NCBI GenBank assembly: GCA_017513525.1
Contig: JAFXFC010000026.1
Coordinates: 1 to 54,200 of the forward strand
DNA from: Clostridia bacterium
GTDB taxonomy: Bacteria; Bacillota; Clostridia; Oscillospirales; Acutalibacteraceae
Direction: 5' to 3'
DNA: 54,200 nt
Shown: positions 35,144 through 43,975 of the stretch, piece by piece
Position numbering within the stretch: the stretch's first letter is position 1
Layout of the letters: each line of letters opens with the position of its first letter
The notes under the pieces: generated by a model
What the model was told of the DNA's origin: nothing
Database searches by the model: none
What the model saw: only the letters and a program-made list of their open reading frames with translations
Program-made: the position numbers and the translations under genes

Positions 35144-36193
35144 TTATTCTGCTTTCATCGAAAATCCTGCAAGCTCTTTTTCAAGCTCTGCAACATTTTC
35201 TTCCGTGGTAGCCCATGAAGTACAAAAGCGAACACAGGAATGTTCTTCATCAACTCTGCACCAATAATCCCATGAGAATTTCTCTGAAAGAATATCAAGA
35301 ACAGTATCGGGAAGCACGGGGAACTGCTGATTTGTGTTGGATTCATAAAGGAACGGGAAGCCTGCTTTTCTGAAGGCATCTCTCACACGGTATGCTGTTC
35401 TGATACCGTTTGCACCCATTTCATAGTAAAGACCATCCATAAACATTTCTCTGAACTGAAGTCCCAACAGTCTTCCCTTTGCAAACATACCGCACTGTCT
35501 TTTCTGCATATAGCGGAAATCCTTCTTTATATCGTCATTTACGATAACAAGTGCTTCACCGAAAAGTGCACCGACCTTTGTGCCGCCGATATAAAATACA
35601 TCACAAAGTTCTGCCAAAAGCGGAAGTGTAACATCATTACCTTCAGCCATAAGACCGTAACCCATTCTTGCGCCGTCTACATATAAATACATTGAATATT
35701 TGTCACAGACTTCTCTTAATTTTTTTAGCTCTGCTGCGGTATAAAGAGTACCGTTTTCGGTAGGCTGTGAGATATAAAGCATTTTAGGCTGAACCATGTG
35801 GTCATGTGTACCGTCTGCCCAATAATTTTTACAGTATTCCTCGAAAATATCTCCTGCTACCTTGCCGTCATCTGAGGGAAGAGCAATACATTTATGTCCC
35901 GTGCCTTCAATAGCACCGCTTTCATGAACATTTATATGTCCTGTTACAGCACAGACAACACCCTGATAGGGTCTTAATGCGGCTGCAATAACAGTTGTAT
36001 TTGTGCCTGTTCCGCCTACGATAAAATGAACATCGGAATTTTCTGCATTACATTCTTTTTTTATAAGTGCTCTTGCTTCTTCACAGTAATGGTCAACGGC
36101 ATAACCTGCAGTCTGTTCAAAATTTGTTCTTACAAGTGCCTCGAGTATTCTGGGATGTGCACCTTCAAGATAGTCACAATCAAATTTAATCAT
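35144..36193 (-). CDS. ltaE: Low-specificity L-threonine aldolase-like PLP enzyme
   Basis: Predicted to split L-threonine/allo-threonine to glycine and acetaldehyde. 349 residues, full length. Family features: FIVGGTGTNTTVIAAAL near the start, VTGHINVHESGAIEGTGHK, YVDGARMGYGL (the PLP Asp), and the PLP lysine in FYIGGTKVGALFGEA (about residue 205). It starts three bases after the metallophosphatase stop, so the two are one operon. A related beta-eliminating lyase is a possible alternative. Confidence 0.88.
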   Translation of the reverse strand: MIKFDCDYLEGAHPRILEALVRTNFEQTAGYAVDHYCEEARALIKKECNAENSDVHFIVGGTGTNTTVIAAALRPYQGVVCAVTGHINVHESGAIEGTGHKCIALPSDDGKVAGDIFEEYCKNYWADGTHDHMVQPKMLYISQPTENGTLYTAAELKKLREVCDKYSMYLYVDGARMGYGLMAEGNDVTLPLLAELCDVFYIGGTKVGALFGEALVIVNDDIKKDFRYMQKRQCGMFAKGRLLGLQFREMFMDGLYYEMGANGIRTAYRVRDAFRKAGFPFLYESNTNQQFPVLPDTVLDILSEKFSWDYWCRVDEEHSCVRFCTSWATTEENVAELEKELAGFSMKAE

Positions 36194-36196
36194 TTT

Positions 36197-37633
36197 TTAT
36201 TTCTCCAAATCTATAATTATTGAATTGTCATCACCTGTACGGGTATTATACAGGAAATGCTTAACGGTTTCAAGTGCAGTTTCTTCTCCGGGGACAAGTT
36301 TATCAATATCAACATTAAAGCACTTCAGCCACTTCCCTGCTCTTATGATACATCCGGTTATCACCTTATATTCGGGCGTGTCGGGAGTAAAGGGAGCATT
36401 ACCCGAGAATACATGAGAAAGCACTCCGAAGGCGGTATCCTTCACAAGGGTATTTTTAAGCTTTGTCATTTCGTCTTTTGTTATACCGCCGACTTTTTTT
36501 GCAAACATTGCAGGAAGCGTCATTTTCATTTTTGAAAAATGTTTCAGAACCGTCTTTGAAATATGAGGATGCTTTTTCAGAATATCCACATTTACAACAT
36601 GTGATGCATTTTCAACAAACTCTTCCCAATCGGTTTTTATAAGAGGTAAGCTTTTTTCTAAAAGTCCGCTGAAATTAAGAGAATATATGTAATCTCTTGC
36701 TGAAAGTCCCTTTGTGTCGAAGCCTTCTATAGTATCAATGCCTATACTTTCTACCGAACAGGTATTATTCTCTTTATCGAAAACTACTTTTCGCATTTTA
36801 CCCGCTGCAGAAGGCAACGCACTCGTTGTAATATCATAAAAACTTCTGCCGGCGTTGTCGGTATATTTTTTTATACCCTGCACATGGGTATGTCCCGTAA
36901 AAATAACCTTCACACCGTTTTCACACATAATTTTGCGAAGTCTTTCATAACCGCCGAACATTTCAAAATTCACAACATCACTGTAAACGGGCCACGGAGG
37001 AATTACAGGATGATGAACTGCAAGAAATACTGTTTCATTGTTACTGTTCGCTTTTTTTATTTCATTTTCGAGCCACACGAAGCCCTCGTCAAAAAGACCG
37101 CAGTGACTTCTTCCGTTGCCGTTATCGTAAATGGCAATAAGTCTTAAACCGTTCGGCAGAGGAACCGAATAAGAACCGCTTTCATTATCAACACTGTCGG
37201 CATATTTATGACCGTAATCAAAATAAAGCTCGGGAAGCTCTGTTTTATATACTCTTTCAGCCTTCTCGCAGCCGTCTTTTGTATAGTAAACTGCGTGAAA
37301 AATATTTTCGTCGTCACCAAGTCCCGCATAATCATGTGTTGCACAGGTTACAAGGACTTTTTTGCCGACAGCGGTAAGTGCTTTCAACTCCTCAATAAAA
37401 TCAAGGTGGCTTTGCTTATCTCCGTTATTGATAAGATCTCCCGTAATCAGTACGTACTCCGTTTCATTATCTTCAATGATCTTCTTAAAGAAGCTTCTGA
37501 GAATAAACGGAGTGCTTTTGATGGCTATCTGATCGCCTTTTTCACGGTTGGTTATACTCCCCCCCTCTTCCCACATTTTAGGGGAAAGAAAGTGAGTATC
37601 GGTCATTATATATAACGAAAGCTTGTCTGACAT
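36197..37633 (-). CDS. Calcineurin-like metallophosphoesterase, cytoplasmic
   Basis: About 478 residues. N-terminal metallophosphatase domain: MTDTHFLSP (first metal site), VLITGDLINNGDK, TCATHDYAG (in place of the usual GNHD), AVHHPVIPPW and FTGHTHVQG. The C-terminal about 200 residues are unassigned and helical. No signal peptide. Start at ATG 37633 rather than GTG 37642, since GGGTG lies just upstream. First gene of a two-gene operon with ltaE. The substrate is unknown; the altered GNHD motif still carries the His. Confidence 0.88.
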   Translation of the reverse strand: MSDKLSLYIMTDTHFLSPKMWEEGGSITNREKGDQIAIKSTPFILRSFFKKIIEDNETEYVLITGDLINNGDKQSHLDFIEELKALTAVGKKVLVTCATHDYAGLGDDENIFHAVYYTKDGCEKAERVYKTELPELYFDYGHKYADSVDNESGSYSVPLPNGLRLIAIYDNGNGRSHCGLFDEGFVWLENEIKKANSNNETVFLAVHHPVIPPWPVYSDVVNFEMFGGYERLRKIMCENGVKVIFTGHTHVQGIKKYTDNAGRSFYDITTSALPSAAGKMRKVVFDKENNTCSVESIGIDTIEGFDTKGLSARDYIYSLNFSGLLEKSLPLIKTDWEEFVENASHVVNVDILKKHPHISKTVLKHFSKMKMTLPAMFAKKVGGITKDEMTKLKNTLVKDTAFGVLSHVFSGNAPFTPDTPEYKVITGCIIRAGKWLKCFNVDIDKLVPGEETALETVKHFLYNTRTGDDNSIIIDLEK

Positions 37634-37700
37634 TAAAAACACCCTTTACCGTTTTTTTTCGTATTAAAAAATTTTAGTAGCAATAATTTTAACTTTAGTA

Positions 37701-37706
37701 TATAAT
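37701..37706 (+). promoter_or_regulatory. Possible -10 element for the ANTAR gene
   Basis: TATAAT at 37701-37706 lies about 65 bases before ATG 37773. The matching -35 region (TAGCAA at 37678-37683) is poor, so an activator or another sigma factor may be needed. Confidence 0.4.
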
Positions 37707-37772
37707 ATAACAATAAACGGGTATTGTAAAGAAAATACCGTAAAATTTATAAAGGGAGGTGTTTTAAGATAT

Positions 37773-38351
37773 ATGGAAACAGATTTTAATATTCTTGTTG
37801 TCAGCAGATTGGTAAAGTTTTATAATTCCATTATTCCGCTTATAGAAAAATGTGAAGGCGGTAAAACTTTTTTTGCGGCAAGCATTTCTGATGCGAGAAG
37901 AATTCTTATGACACAAAATATATCTGCAATTATTCTTAACACTCCCCTTACTGACGGCTTCGGGCTTGATTTTGCAATAAAATGTGCTTCAGAAAACAAT
38001 TATGCTGTTCTTATGCTTACTTCTCAAGAATTTTTTGAGCAGGTTTCGGAAAAAGCCACACCTGTCGGCATACTGACTCTTCAAAAGCCGACTTCCGCGG
38101 AAATCATATCTCAAACACTGCTTCTTCTGAAATCAACTGTTCTTAAAATCAGCAGTTTAAAAGACAAAGAAGCGGACGAAAGTGATAAAGTAAAAGAGTT
38201 AAATATTCTGAATCATGCAAAAATGCTTCTCATAGGCGCTCTCGGAATGAGCGAGGAACAGGCACATAAATATATCGGAAGACGTGCAATGGAAACAGGA
38301 AAAACCAAGCTTTACATAGCAAAAAGCATTATAAAATCCTACAGGAATTAA
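37773..38351 (+). CDS. ANTAR-domain protein with degenerate receiver
   Basis: 192 residues. N-terminal CheY-like fold (about 1-115) without the phospho-acceptor: the acidic pair is replaced (ILVVSRLV) and the acceptor position reads ILNTPLTDG, with Asn56 where Asp is expected. A helical linker follows (SSLKDKEADESDKVKELN), then a C-terminal ANTAR domain (about 140-190, AKMLLIGALGMSEEQAHKYI and RRAMETGKTKLYIAKSII). ANTAR domains bind paired RNA hairpins to block termination, for example in EutV and NasR. Its target is unknown; the GH30 gene follows after 12 bases. AGGGAGGTG precedes the ATG with a rather long 11-base gap. Confidence 0.85.
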   Translation: METDFNILVVSRLVKFYNSIIPLIEKCEGGKTFFAASISDARRILMTQNISAIILNTPLTDGFGLDFAIKCASENNYAVLMLTSQEFFEQVSEKATPVGILTLQKPTSAEIISQTLLLLKSTVLKISSLKDKEADESDKVKELNILNHAKMLLIGALGMSEEQAHKYIGRRAMETGKTKLYIAKSIIKSYRN

Positions 38352-38363
38352 AGGGAGAAAAAA

Positions 38364-39968
38364 ATGAAACGAAACAAAATACTTCTTTGTGTATCAGCCG
38401 TACTTATTATTGCACTTACAACAGGCGGAATTTTACTGAAAAATTATATCTACAATAACACCAACGGCAAAGAAGCATTAAATTACACGGAGAGCGAAAT
38501 CGTTATGAATAATATTGATACGGGTAAAACCGTAGTAGACAACGAAACTCAATATCAGACCCTAAGCGGCTTCGGAGCTTCTGCTTGCTGGTGGGCACAG
38601 GAAGTCGGCGCTTGGGAAAATGCAGAAGAAATACTATCTTATCTCTATTCAGAGGATAAAGGTATCGGACTTAATATTTACCGCTATAATCTCGGAGCAG
38701 GCTCACAAAACGATAAAAACCTTTATGTTAAAATGAACCGCACGGAAGGCTTTATGACGGATGGGGGCACATACGATTTTTCAAGAGATGCAAATGCTCA
38801 GCAATGCCTTGAAATTGCAAAAAGGCTTGCAGGTGATAACCTTCGTGTAATGCTTTTTGCGAATTCCGCACCCGTGCAGCTCACCAAAAACGGAAAAGCA
38901 TATTCATCGGCACCTGAAAATGACTCTGACCCGTTTGTAAGTAATCTCGCACCCGAAAACTATGAAGCATATGCTGATTATTTATATGCATGTGCCGAAT
39001 ATTTTGTGAACAGCGGCTACAGAGTTACGGGCATATCTCCCGTGAACGAGCCCCAGTATAAATGGCGTGCATGGAAAAACGGAGACGGAACCTTTTCAAT
39101 GAATCAGGAGGGCGGTTTTTATTCCCCCGAGGAAGTAAGAGATCTTCTTCTTGTTCTCGTTAATAAATTCAACAACAGTCCCCTTCATGACAAGGGTGTA
39201 AGGCTCACAATGTTTGAATGCGGAGAAGCAGAGGGTGAAAACACTGTAAGCTCAGCCTATTTCGAAAAAATTCTCGGCACAGGAAAAGAAAACGGAAAAT
39301 ACAACAGAGAATTAAGAACATATTTTGATTCCGTTGCAATTCACTCATATTGGTCCTCAAAGGAAACAAAGCAGTATGCTGCCGAGCTTCTTAAAAATAA
39401 ATATCCTACATATTCCGTTGCCTGTACAGAATACTGTCAGATGACAAATGACGGAAATAACGGCGTTCTTGATCTCATAAAAGAAGAGGGCGGCTCAACT
39501 AACGGAATGAGTATAGATTACGGTCTTGCGATGGCTGATATCATCATGACCGATCTTACTGTACTCAACGCAACAGAATGGAACTGGTGGCTCGGCTGCT
39601 CCTACGGAGTATATCCCGACGGTCTTGTTTATATAAATGCCGAAGATCACAGCAAGATAGAAACATCAAAAAGACTCTGGTGCTTAGGAAACTTCTCAAA
39701 ATTTATTGAAGAAGGCGCAGTAAGACTTGCCGCTTCCTCAGGAAAAGAAGACCTTCCTATGGTTGCATTTAAGAATACAGACGGCAGTAATGTTCTTGTT
39801 TTTCTTAATAAAACAGAAAAAGACATTTCAACCGATATTTCCGAAATTCTGCAAAACAGTTATAAAGCCTATATCACGGATAAGGACAGGGATATTGAGC
39901 TGACCGATACCGTTTCAGACGGTTTACTCACAGTGCCTTCAAAATCTATTATAAGCATTATATATTAA
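38364..39968 (+). CDS. GH30-family glycoside hydrolase, membrane-anchored or secreted
   Basis: 534 residues. The N-terminus is a hydrophobic segment after MKRNK (ILLCVSAVLIIALTTGGILL) that could be an uncleaved anchor or signal peptide. The rest is a GH30 (beta/alpha)8 enzyme with side beta domain: LSGFGASACWWAQEVG near the start, acid/base Glu in ISPVNEPQYKW (about 225), nucleophile Glu in VACTEYCQM (about 354), NATEWNWWLG. GH30 includes endo-beta-1,6-galactanases, glucuronoxylanases and glucosylceramidases; the GASACWWA form suggests a galactanase-like or related subgroup, unproven. It follows the ANTAR gene and may be controlled by it. Confidence 0.88.
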   Translation: MKRNKILLCVSAVLIIALTTGGILLKNYIYNNTNGKEALNYTESEIVMNNIDTGKTVVDNETQYQTLSGFGASACWWAQEVGAWENAEEILSYLYSEDKGIGLNIYRYNLGAGSQNDKNLYVKMNRTEGFMTDGGTYDFSRDANAQQCLEIAKRLAGDNLRVMLFANSAPVQLTKNGKAYSSAPENDSDPFVSNLAPENYEAYADYLYACAEYFVNSGYRVTGISPVNEPQYKWRAWKNGDGTFSMNQEGGFYSPEEVRDLLLVLVNKFNNSPLHDKGVRLTMFECGEAEGENTVSSAYFEKILGTGKENGKYNRELRTYFDSVAIHSYWSSKETKQYAAELLKNKYPTYSVACTEYCQMTNDGNNGVLDLIKEEGGSTNGMSIDYGLAMADIIMTDLTVLNATEWNWWLGCSYGVYPDGLVYINAEDHSKIETSKRLWCLGNFSKFIEEGAVRLAASSGKEDLPMVAFKNTDGSNVLVFLNKTEKDISTDISEILQNSYKAYITDKDRDIELTDTVSDGLLTVPSKSIISIIY

Positions 39969-40296
39969 GGCAAAGAGCGTTAAGAATGAAACTGAAAAAA
40001 TCAAAACAAAATTCAACAGTGCTTACTCTTTTAAATAAAACTGTTCAATAACATTTTTGATTAAATATAATGTAAATAAATATGGCTCATATTGATTCAT
40101 TCTTCGGATGCATTGATATGAGCCTTTACATTATTTCCCGAACATAAATTTTCAGCTCATACACACAATATTCTCAGCACACATCGTTTTGAATAATTGG
40201 TTTATTGGAAAAAATTTTATAATTATAAATCAAAATACAGTGTGCATAATACTATTGCAAATAAAACAAAACTTTTTGCAAAAGGAGTGAAATGTG
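39969..40296 (+). other. Intergenic region with hairpin and possible forespore promoter
   Basis: GGCTCATAT (40084-40092) pairs with ATATGAGCC (40116-40124), a probable terminator of the GH30 transcript though its T-run is short. Further on CATAATA (40245-40251) fits the -10 of sigma-G promoters, the class expected for SASP genes, but I see no clear matching -35. The remaining AT-rich sequence shows no coding potential. Confidence 0.5.
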
Positions 40297-40491
40297 ATGA
40301 AGGGTAGTAATTCAAGTCTTGTACCCGAAGCAAGAGAGGCTCTTAATAAGTTTAAGATGGAAGCCGCTTCAGAAGTAGGTGTTAACCTTAAGCAGGGTTA
40401 CAACGGTGATCTCACAGCCCGTCAGGCAGGTTCTATCGGCGGCCAGATGGTAAAAAAGATGATCGAAGCTTACGAAAACGGTATGAAGTAA
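40297..40491 (+). CDS. Alpha/beta-type small acid-soluble spore protein (SASP)
   Basis: 64-65 residues. SASPs coat spore DNA, protect it from UV and damage, and are degraded by the GPR protease on germination. LVPEAREALNKFKMEAASEV carries the GPR cleavage region (ME-A-ASEVGV), and NGDLTARQAGSIGGQMVKKM matches the second conserved block. AAGGAG at 40282-40287 serves ATG 40297 (or GTG 40294). This gene is direct evidence that the organism, or its recent ancestor, forms endospores. Confidence 0.96.
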   Translation: MKGSNSSLVPEAREALNKFKMEAASEVGVNLKQGYNGDLTARQAGSIGGQMVKKMIEAYENGMK

Positions 40492-40559
40492 TCTCCTTTA
40501 GCGGAATATCTTCATAAATGCTTTTAACATCACTTCTGTATTTTCAGAAGTCTATAAAT

Positions 40560-40610
40560 CAGGGGCAGTAGCTTTCCAATCGGGAGGATATTGCTTCTTT
40601 TTTTGTTTTC
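40560..40610 (+). terminator. Weak terminator of the SASP gene
   Basis: GGCAGTAGCTTTCC and GGATATTGCTTC can form an imperfect stem, followed by seven T ending near 40608. Nothing else is recognisable between the SASP stop and the next promoter. Confidence 0.45.
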
Positions 40611-40685
40611 TTTATTTATCAAAAAAATGTTTATATTTTGTTAAAATTTAACAATAAAATTTAATATGTTTATGCGGTTTTATTC

Positions 40686-40714
40686 TCGACAAGTGTTGGA
40701 AAATGTGATAGAAT
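40686..40714 (+). promoter_or_regulatory. Promoter of the M28 peptidase gene
   Basis: TCGACA (40686-40691) and TAGAAT (40709-40714), 17-bp spacer, with TGTGA directly before the -10. Confidence 0.65.
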
Positions 40715-40748
40715 GCTATATTATACCCAAATTAAAGGAGAGTATTTT

Positions 40749-41999
40749 ATGAGAGCTTCGGAAAGTATCCCGAATTTCAAATCAGGTCTTCGCATGTATG
40801 CTAATTTTGCAGCAAGAACCATTAAAAAGGTTTGTGCAGAAATAGGTCCCCGCGAAGCCGGCAGTCAGGCTGAGCTTGATGCCGAAAATTTTATGGCAAA
40901 ACAGGTAGGCGATGCCGCAGATGAAGTAAAGCAGGAAGAATTTAAGGTAGCACACAGAGCCTTTTTATCATGGCTCAGAATTGCCGGTATCTTTTTGATT
41001 ATTTCCACAGTTGTCAGCGTCTCAAACATTTTTGTCCCCGATGTATTCTATGCACCTATCGTATCAGCAATATTCTGTGTTCTCACAGCGGTAATGCTTT
41101 TCGGCGAATTTCTTTTCTACAAACCCGTTATTGATCCCTTTTTCAAAAAGGTTACTTCTCACAATACATACTGTATAAGAAAAGCATCAGGCGAAACCAA
41201 GAGAAGAATTATCATCGCAGGTCATGCAGACTCTTCAATAGAATGGCGTTTCACCCATATGGGCGGTGCTCCCATGATGTATGTTGCATTTGTTTATCCT
41301 GCCGTAGGTCTTGCATACACAGTATTCTCAACCATATATATGTTTGCAACAGGTGAAATAAATCCCGTTCTTATCTGGATAGGCTGTGCATTCATTCCCG
41401 GTTTTATCGGACTTACTGTCTTTATGAACTACAAGATCTGTGTTGAAGGTGCAAACGATAATCTTACAGGCTGTATGACAGGTGCTGCTGTTCTTAAGTT
41501 CTTAGGTGATAACAACATCAGATTTGAAAATACCGAAGTTATCGCAATGTTCTCAGGTGCAGAAGAAGAAGGTCTCAGAGGTGCAAAGGCTTCAGCAAAG
41601 CTTCATCCCGAATTCAAGGATTCGGATGTAGAAACCGTATTCATAGCTTTTGATACGATAACAGACTATGATGATATGGCAATTTATCACAGAGATATGT
41701 CAGGTCTTACAAAGCACAGCAGAAAGGCTTGTGCTCTTCTTAAAAAAGGCGGCGAATATGCAGGTGTAGATCTTCCCTATGCTCTTCTTTTTGCAGGTGC
41801 TTCTGATGCAGCAGCTATGACACAGGCAGGTGTTGAAGCAACAACCTTTGCTGCAATGAATCCCGGTCCTCCCAAATATTATCACACCCGTGACGATAAG
41901 GCTGATATTCTTAATCTCAAGACTATCGAAAAAGGCGTTGAAATTGCACTTGAAACTGTATTCCTTTTCGACGAAAAAGGACTTCAGGAACAATATTGA
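40749..41999 (+). CDS. M28-family metallopeptidase with membrane segments
   Basis: 416 residues. Zinc aminopeptidase of the M28 type: IAGHADSS (first ligand), GANDNLTGCMTGAAVLKF (bridging Asp), FSGAEEEGLRGAKA (Glu pair), and YYHTRDDKADIL (last His). Two hydrophobic regions interrupt the fold: about residues 78-120 (LRIAGIFLIISTVVSV) and about 175-235 (YVAFVYPAVGLAYTVF), giving probably four membrane passes, so the peptidase is membrane-embedded. ATG 40749 follows AAAGGAG; an earlier in-frame ATG at 40713 lies within the -10 of the promoter. Confidence 0.88.
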   Translation: MRASESIPNFKSGLRMYANFAARTIKKVCAEIGPREAGSQAELDAENFMAKQVGDAADEVKQEEFKVAHRAFLSWLRIAGIFLIISTVVSVSNIFVPDVFYAPIVSAIFCVLTAVMLFGEFLFYKPVIDPFFKKVTSHNTYCIRKASGETKRRIIIAGHADSSIEWRFTHMGGAPMMYVAFVYPAVGLAYTVFSTIYMFATGEINPVLIWIGCAFIPGFIGLTVFMNYKICVEGANDNLTGCMTGAAVLKFLGDNNIRFENTEVIAMFSGAEEEGLRGAKASAKLHPEFKDSDVETVFIAFDTITDYDDMAIYHRDMSGLTKHSRKACALLKKGGEYAGVDLPYALLFAGASDAAAMTQAGVEATTFAAMNPGPPKYYHTRDDKADILNLKTIEKGVEIALETVFLFDEKGLQEQY

Positions 42000-42008
42000 T
42001 AATAACTG

Positions 42009-42041
42009 TTGCAGTAAGCTTTTGCTTGCTGCAATTTTTTT
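42009..42041 (+). terminator. Terminator of the M28 gene
   Basis: TTGCAGTAAGC (42009-42019) pairs with GCTTGCTGCAA (42024-42034), then seven T. Confidence 0.9.
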
Positions 42042-42073
42042 GTCATAATAAGGAGCAATCACACACTTTTTTC

Positions 42074-42102
42074 TTGCAAAATACATAAGCTTCTGTTATA
42101 CT
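42074..42102 (+). promoter_or_regulatory. Promoter of the lipoprotein gene at 42136
   Basis: TTGCAA (42074-42079) and TATACT (42097-42102) separated by 17 bp. A second TATAAT follows at about 42111. Confidence 0.65.
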
Positions 42103-42135
42103 AAATAATGTATAATTTAAAAGGAGCCGAGTTCT

Positions 42136-43170
42136 ATGAAAAAATCAATCAAAACAATTATTTCTTTTATGACAATTACTCTTCTTGTGCTTTCTCTTTC
42201 CTCTTGTACTATTTTTGAAGCTATGCGCCAGAATGCACTTGAAGCTGCAGAAACAACAATTTACGCAACTCCCGAAGATGAAAAGATAATTTCCGAATTT
42301 AATGAGCTTCTCACTTCATCAAGAGCTAAAGCTACTGAAATCAAAGAAAATATCAGCTATTCTGCAGGCACCCCCGATGTACTTAAAGACGGCGAAGAAG
42401 CAGGTGTTCTTGATTCTGCAGCTAATCAGCTCAAGAATTTCATTATGTCTGCAAACCCCGGAAGTGCTTCCAGAACAATTGAAAAGGATGCAGCCGATTC
42501 CCTTCTTAATACAATAAACGAAGCTTCTGTTCTTAAATACGATGCAACAAGAAATCTTGCAACCGTAAATATCACAGATGAAGACGGCAAAGAAGTATAT
42601 GACGAAGAAGGCAATGTTAAGACAGAACAGGTCATAAGCGACAACATTCTTCATCTTACCTTCAATTATTTTGCTGACGAAATTGTTCCTCTTGCCCCCG
42701 GTGCTGAACCCGAAACTGATGCAGAAGGCAACGCTGTTGAAGAAACAACCGTAATTTATGCTGATGATGCAACTATCGAAAGTGTTTTCGGTACTCTTAA
42801 AGACAAGGAAGCTGTTCTTAAGAACTTTGAAAATATCAAGGATTATATCACTGTTTCCGATTACGAAATCGAATATACTAACTGCCTTATAAGCTCTGAT
42901 GCAAACATCGAAACAGGCGAAGTTTCTTTTGTTAACTTCCAGAAAAATATGACTGTAACTGCAAAAGCTACGGGTGTAGGTTCTCTTGCTTCATACGGTG
43001 AAATTGAAATACTCTTCACTCTTACACAGAACATAAACTATGAATTCTCCTATGCAGATGAAGAAGCTCCCACAGAAGAAACAACAGTTGCAGAAGATAC
43101 AACAGCTGCAGAAGATACAACAGCTGCAATTGAAGAAACAACTCTCACAGAAGAAACAACAGTCGCTTAA
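42136..43170 (+). CDS. Lipoprotein of unknown function with Thr/Glu-rich C-terminal repeats
   Basis: 344 residues. Signal sequence ending in lipobox LSSC (Cys about 24). The mature part is mixed alpha/beta without a domain I recognise, followed by a low-complexity tail with repeated EETTVAEDTTAAEDTTAA. Such tails often act as flexible spacers through the cell wall. The family is unknown. It has its own promoter and is followed by a weak hairpin, then by a second lipoprotein gene. Confidence 0.85.
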   Translation: MKKSIKTIISFMTITLLVLSLSSCTIFEAMRQNALEAAETTIYATPEDEKIISEFNELLTSSRAKATEIKENISYSAGTPDVLKDGEEAGVLDSAANQLKNFIMSANPGSASRTIEKDAADSLLNTINEASVLKYDATRNLATVNITDEDGKEVYDEEGNVKTEQVISDNILHLTFNYFADEIVPLAPGAEPETDAEGNAVEETTVIYADDATIESVFGTLKDKEAVLKNFENIKDYITVSDYEIEYTNCLISSDANIETGEVSFVNFQKNMTVTAKATGVGSLASYGEIEILFTLTQNINYEFSYADEEAPTEETTVAEDTTAAEDTTAAIEETTLTEETTVA

Positions 43171-43192
43171 TTTTATCCCTCAACATATAATT

Positions 43193-43211
43193 GCCGGAGT
43201 TTATCTCCGGC
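43193..43211 (+). terminator. Hairpin after the lipoprotein gene
   Basis: GCCGGAG (43193-43199) pairs with CTCCGGC (43205-43211); only a short CTTTAT follows, so termination may be partial. Confidence 0.55.
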
Positions 43212-43299
43212 TTTATAAGAATATTCAGAATTATTTTATATACAATATATTAAACGGAATATAATGTTTATAAAGATACTGATTGCAGGGAGTTTTCCT

Positions 43300-43956
43300 A
43301 TGAACAAAAAAATTTTATCTCTTATATTTGTTATCATCTTCACTGTTTTTGCATTTTCAGCATGTAAAGAAGATGAGGGCGAACCGGCAACACAGCAAAG
43401 TGATTCGGATTCTGTTTTAATAAAAGAAGACTTCTCTTTTATTGACGGACAGATTGAAAAGGCAGAAGAAGCAAAAGCAGTTACAACACTTGAAGATTTT
43501 CAGACAATTCTTTCAGCGCCAATAACAAAAATCGCCTCTTATGAAGGAAGCGAAGATATCACAATAAATCAGTCTGATTATATCGACAAAACCGTAGTAA
43601 TAAATACAGCAGGTGTTGTAAGCGTTGATTCAACTGTCAACTCCATAGTTCTGTCAGAAGCGGGGAATGGTTTTACGGCAAATGCAAAAGTCGACAATAT
43701 AGTAATCAAAGGCTCTGACATTACTGCAGACCTAAAAAGTGATGTGGGAGATGTTTATGTAGAAGGCAAAAATGCCGTAGTTAATATACACGGGGGCATT
43801 TCTAAGATATTATTAAGAAATGCAACTGCAACTGTTAACAATCTATCATCCGAGTCAATTGATATTACACTTGTCAACGGAACAAAAATCACATTAAGTA
43901 AAAATCATACTTATCTCATAGAAGATAATATTATCGTTAAATACTCGCCCAAATAA
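43300..43956 (+). CDS. Lipoprotein with repetitive beta-strand pattern
   Basis: About 218 residues. KKILSLIFVIIFTVFAFSAC is a lipoprotein signal with Cys at about 20. The second half has regularly spaced short strands (VVSVDSTVNSIVLSE, KVDNIVIKGSDITADL, GDVYVEGKNAVVNIHG, SKILLRNATATVNN) of the type seen in beta-helices or beta-solenoids. I do not recognise the family. ATG 43300 is preceded by GGGAG. It is the gene before hprK, 19 bases away. Confidence 0.8.
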   Translation: MNKKILSLIFVIIFTVFAFSACKEDEGEPATQQSDSDSVLIKEDFSFIDGQIEKAEEAKAVTTLEDFQTILSAPITKIASYEGSEDITINQSDYIDKTVVINTAGVVSVDSTVNSIVLSEAGNGFTANAKVDNIVIKGSDITADLKSDVGDVYVEGKNAVVNIHGGISKILLRNATATVNNLSSESIDITLVNGTKITLSKNHTYLIEDNIIVKYSPK

Positions 43957-43975
43957 TCGTTGAAAGGAACTTAAT

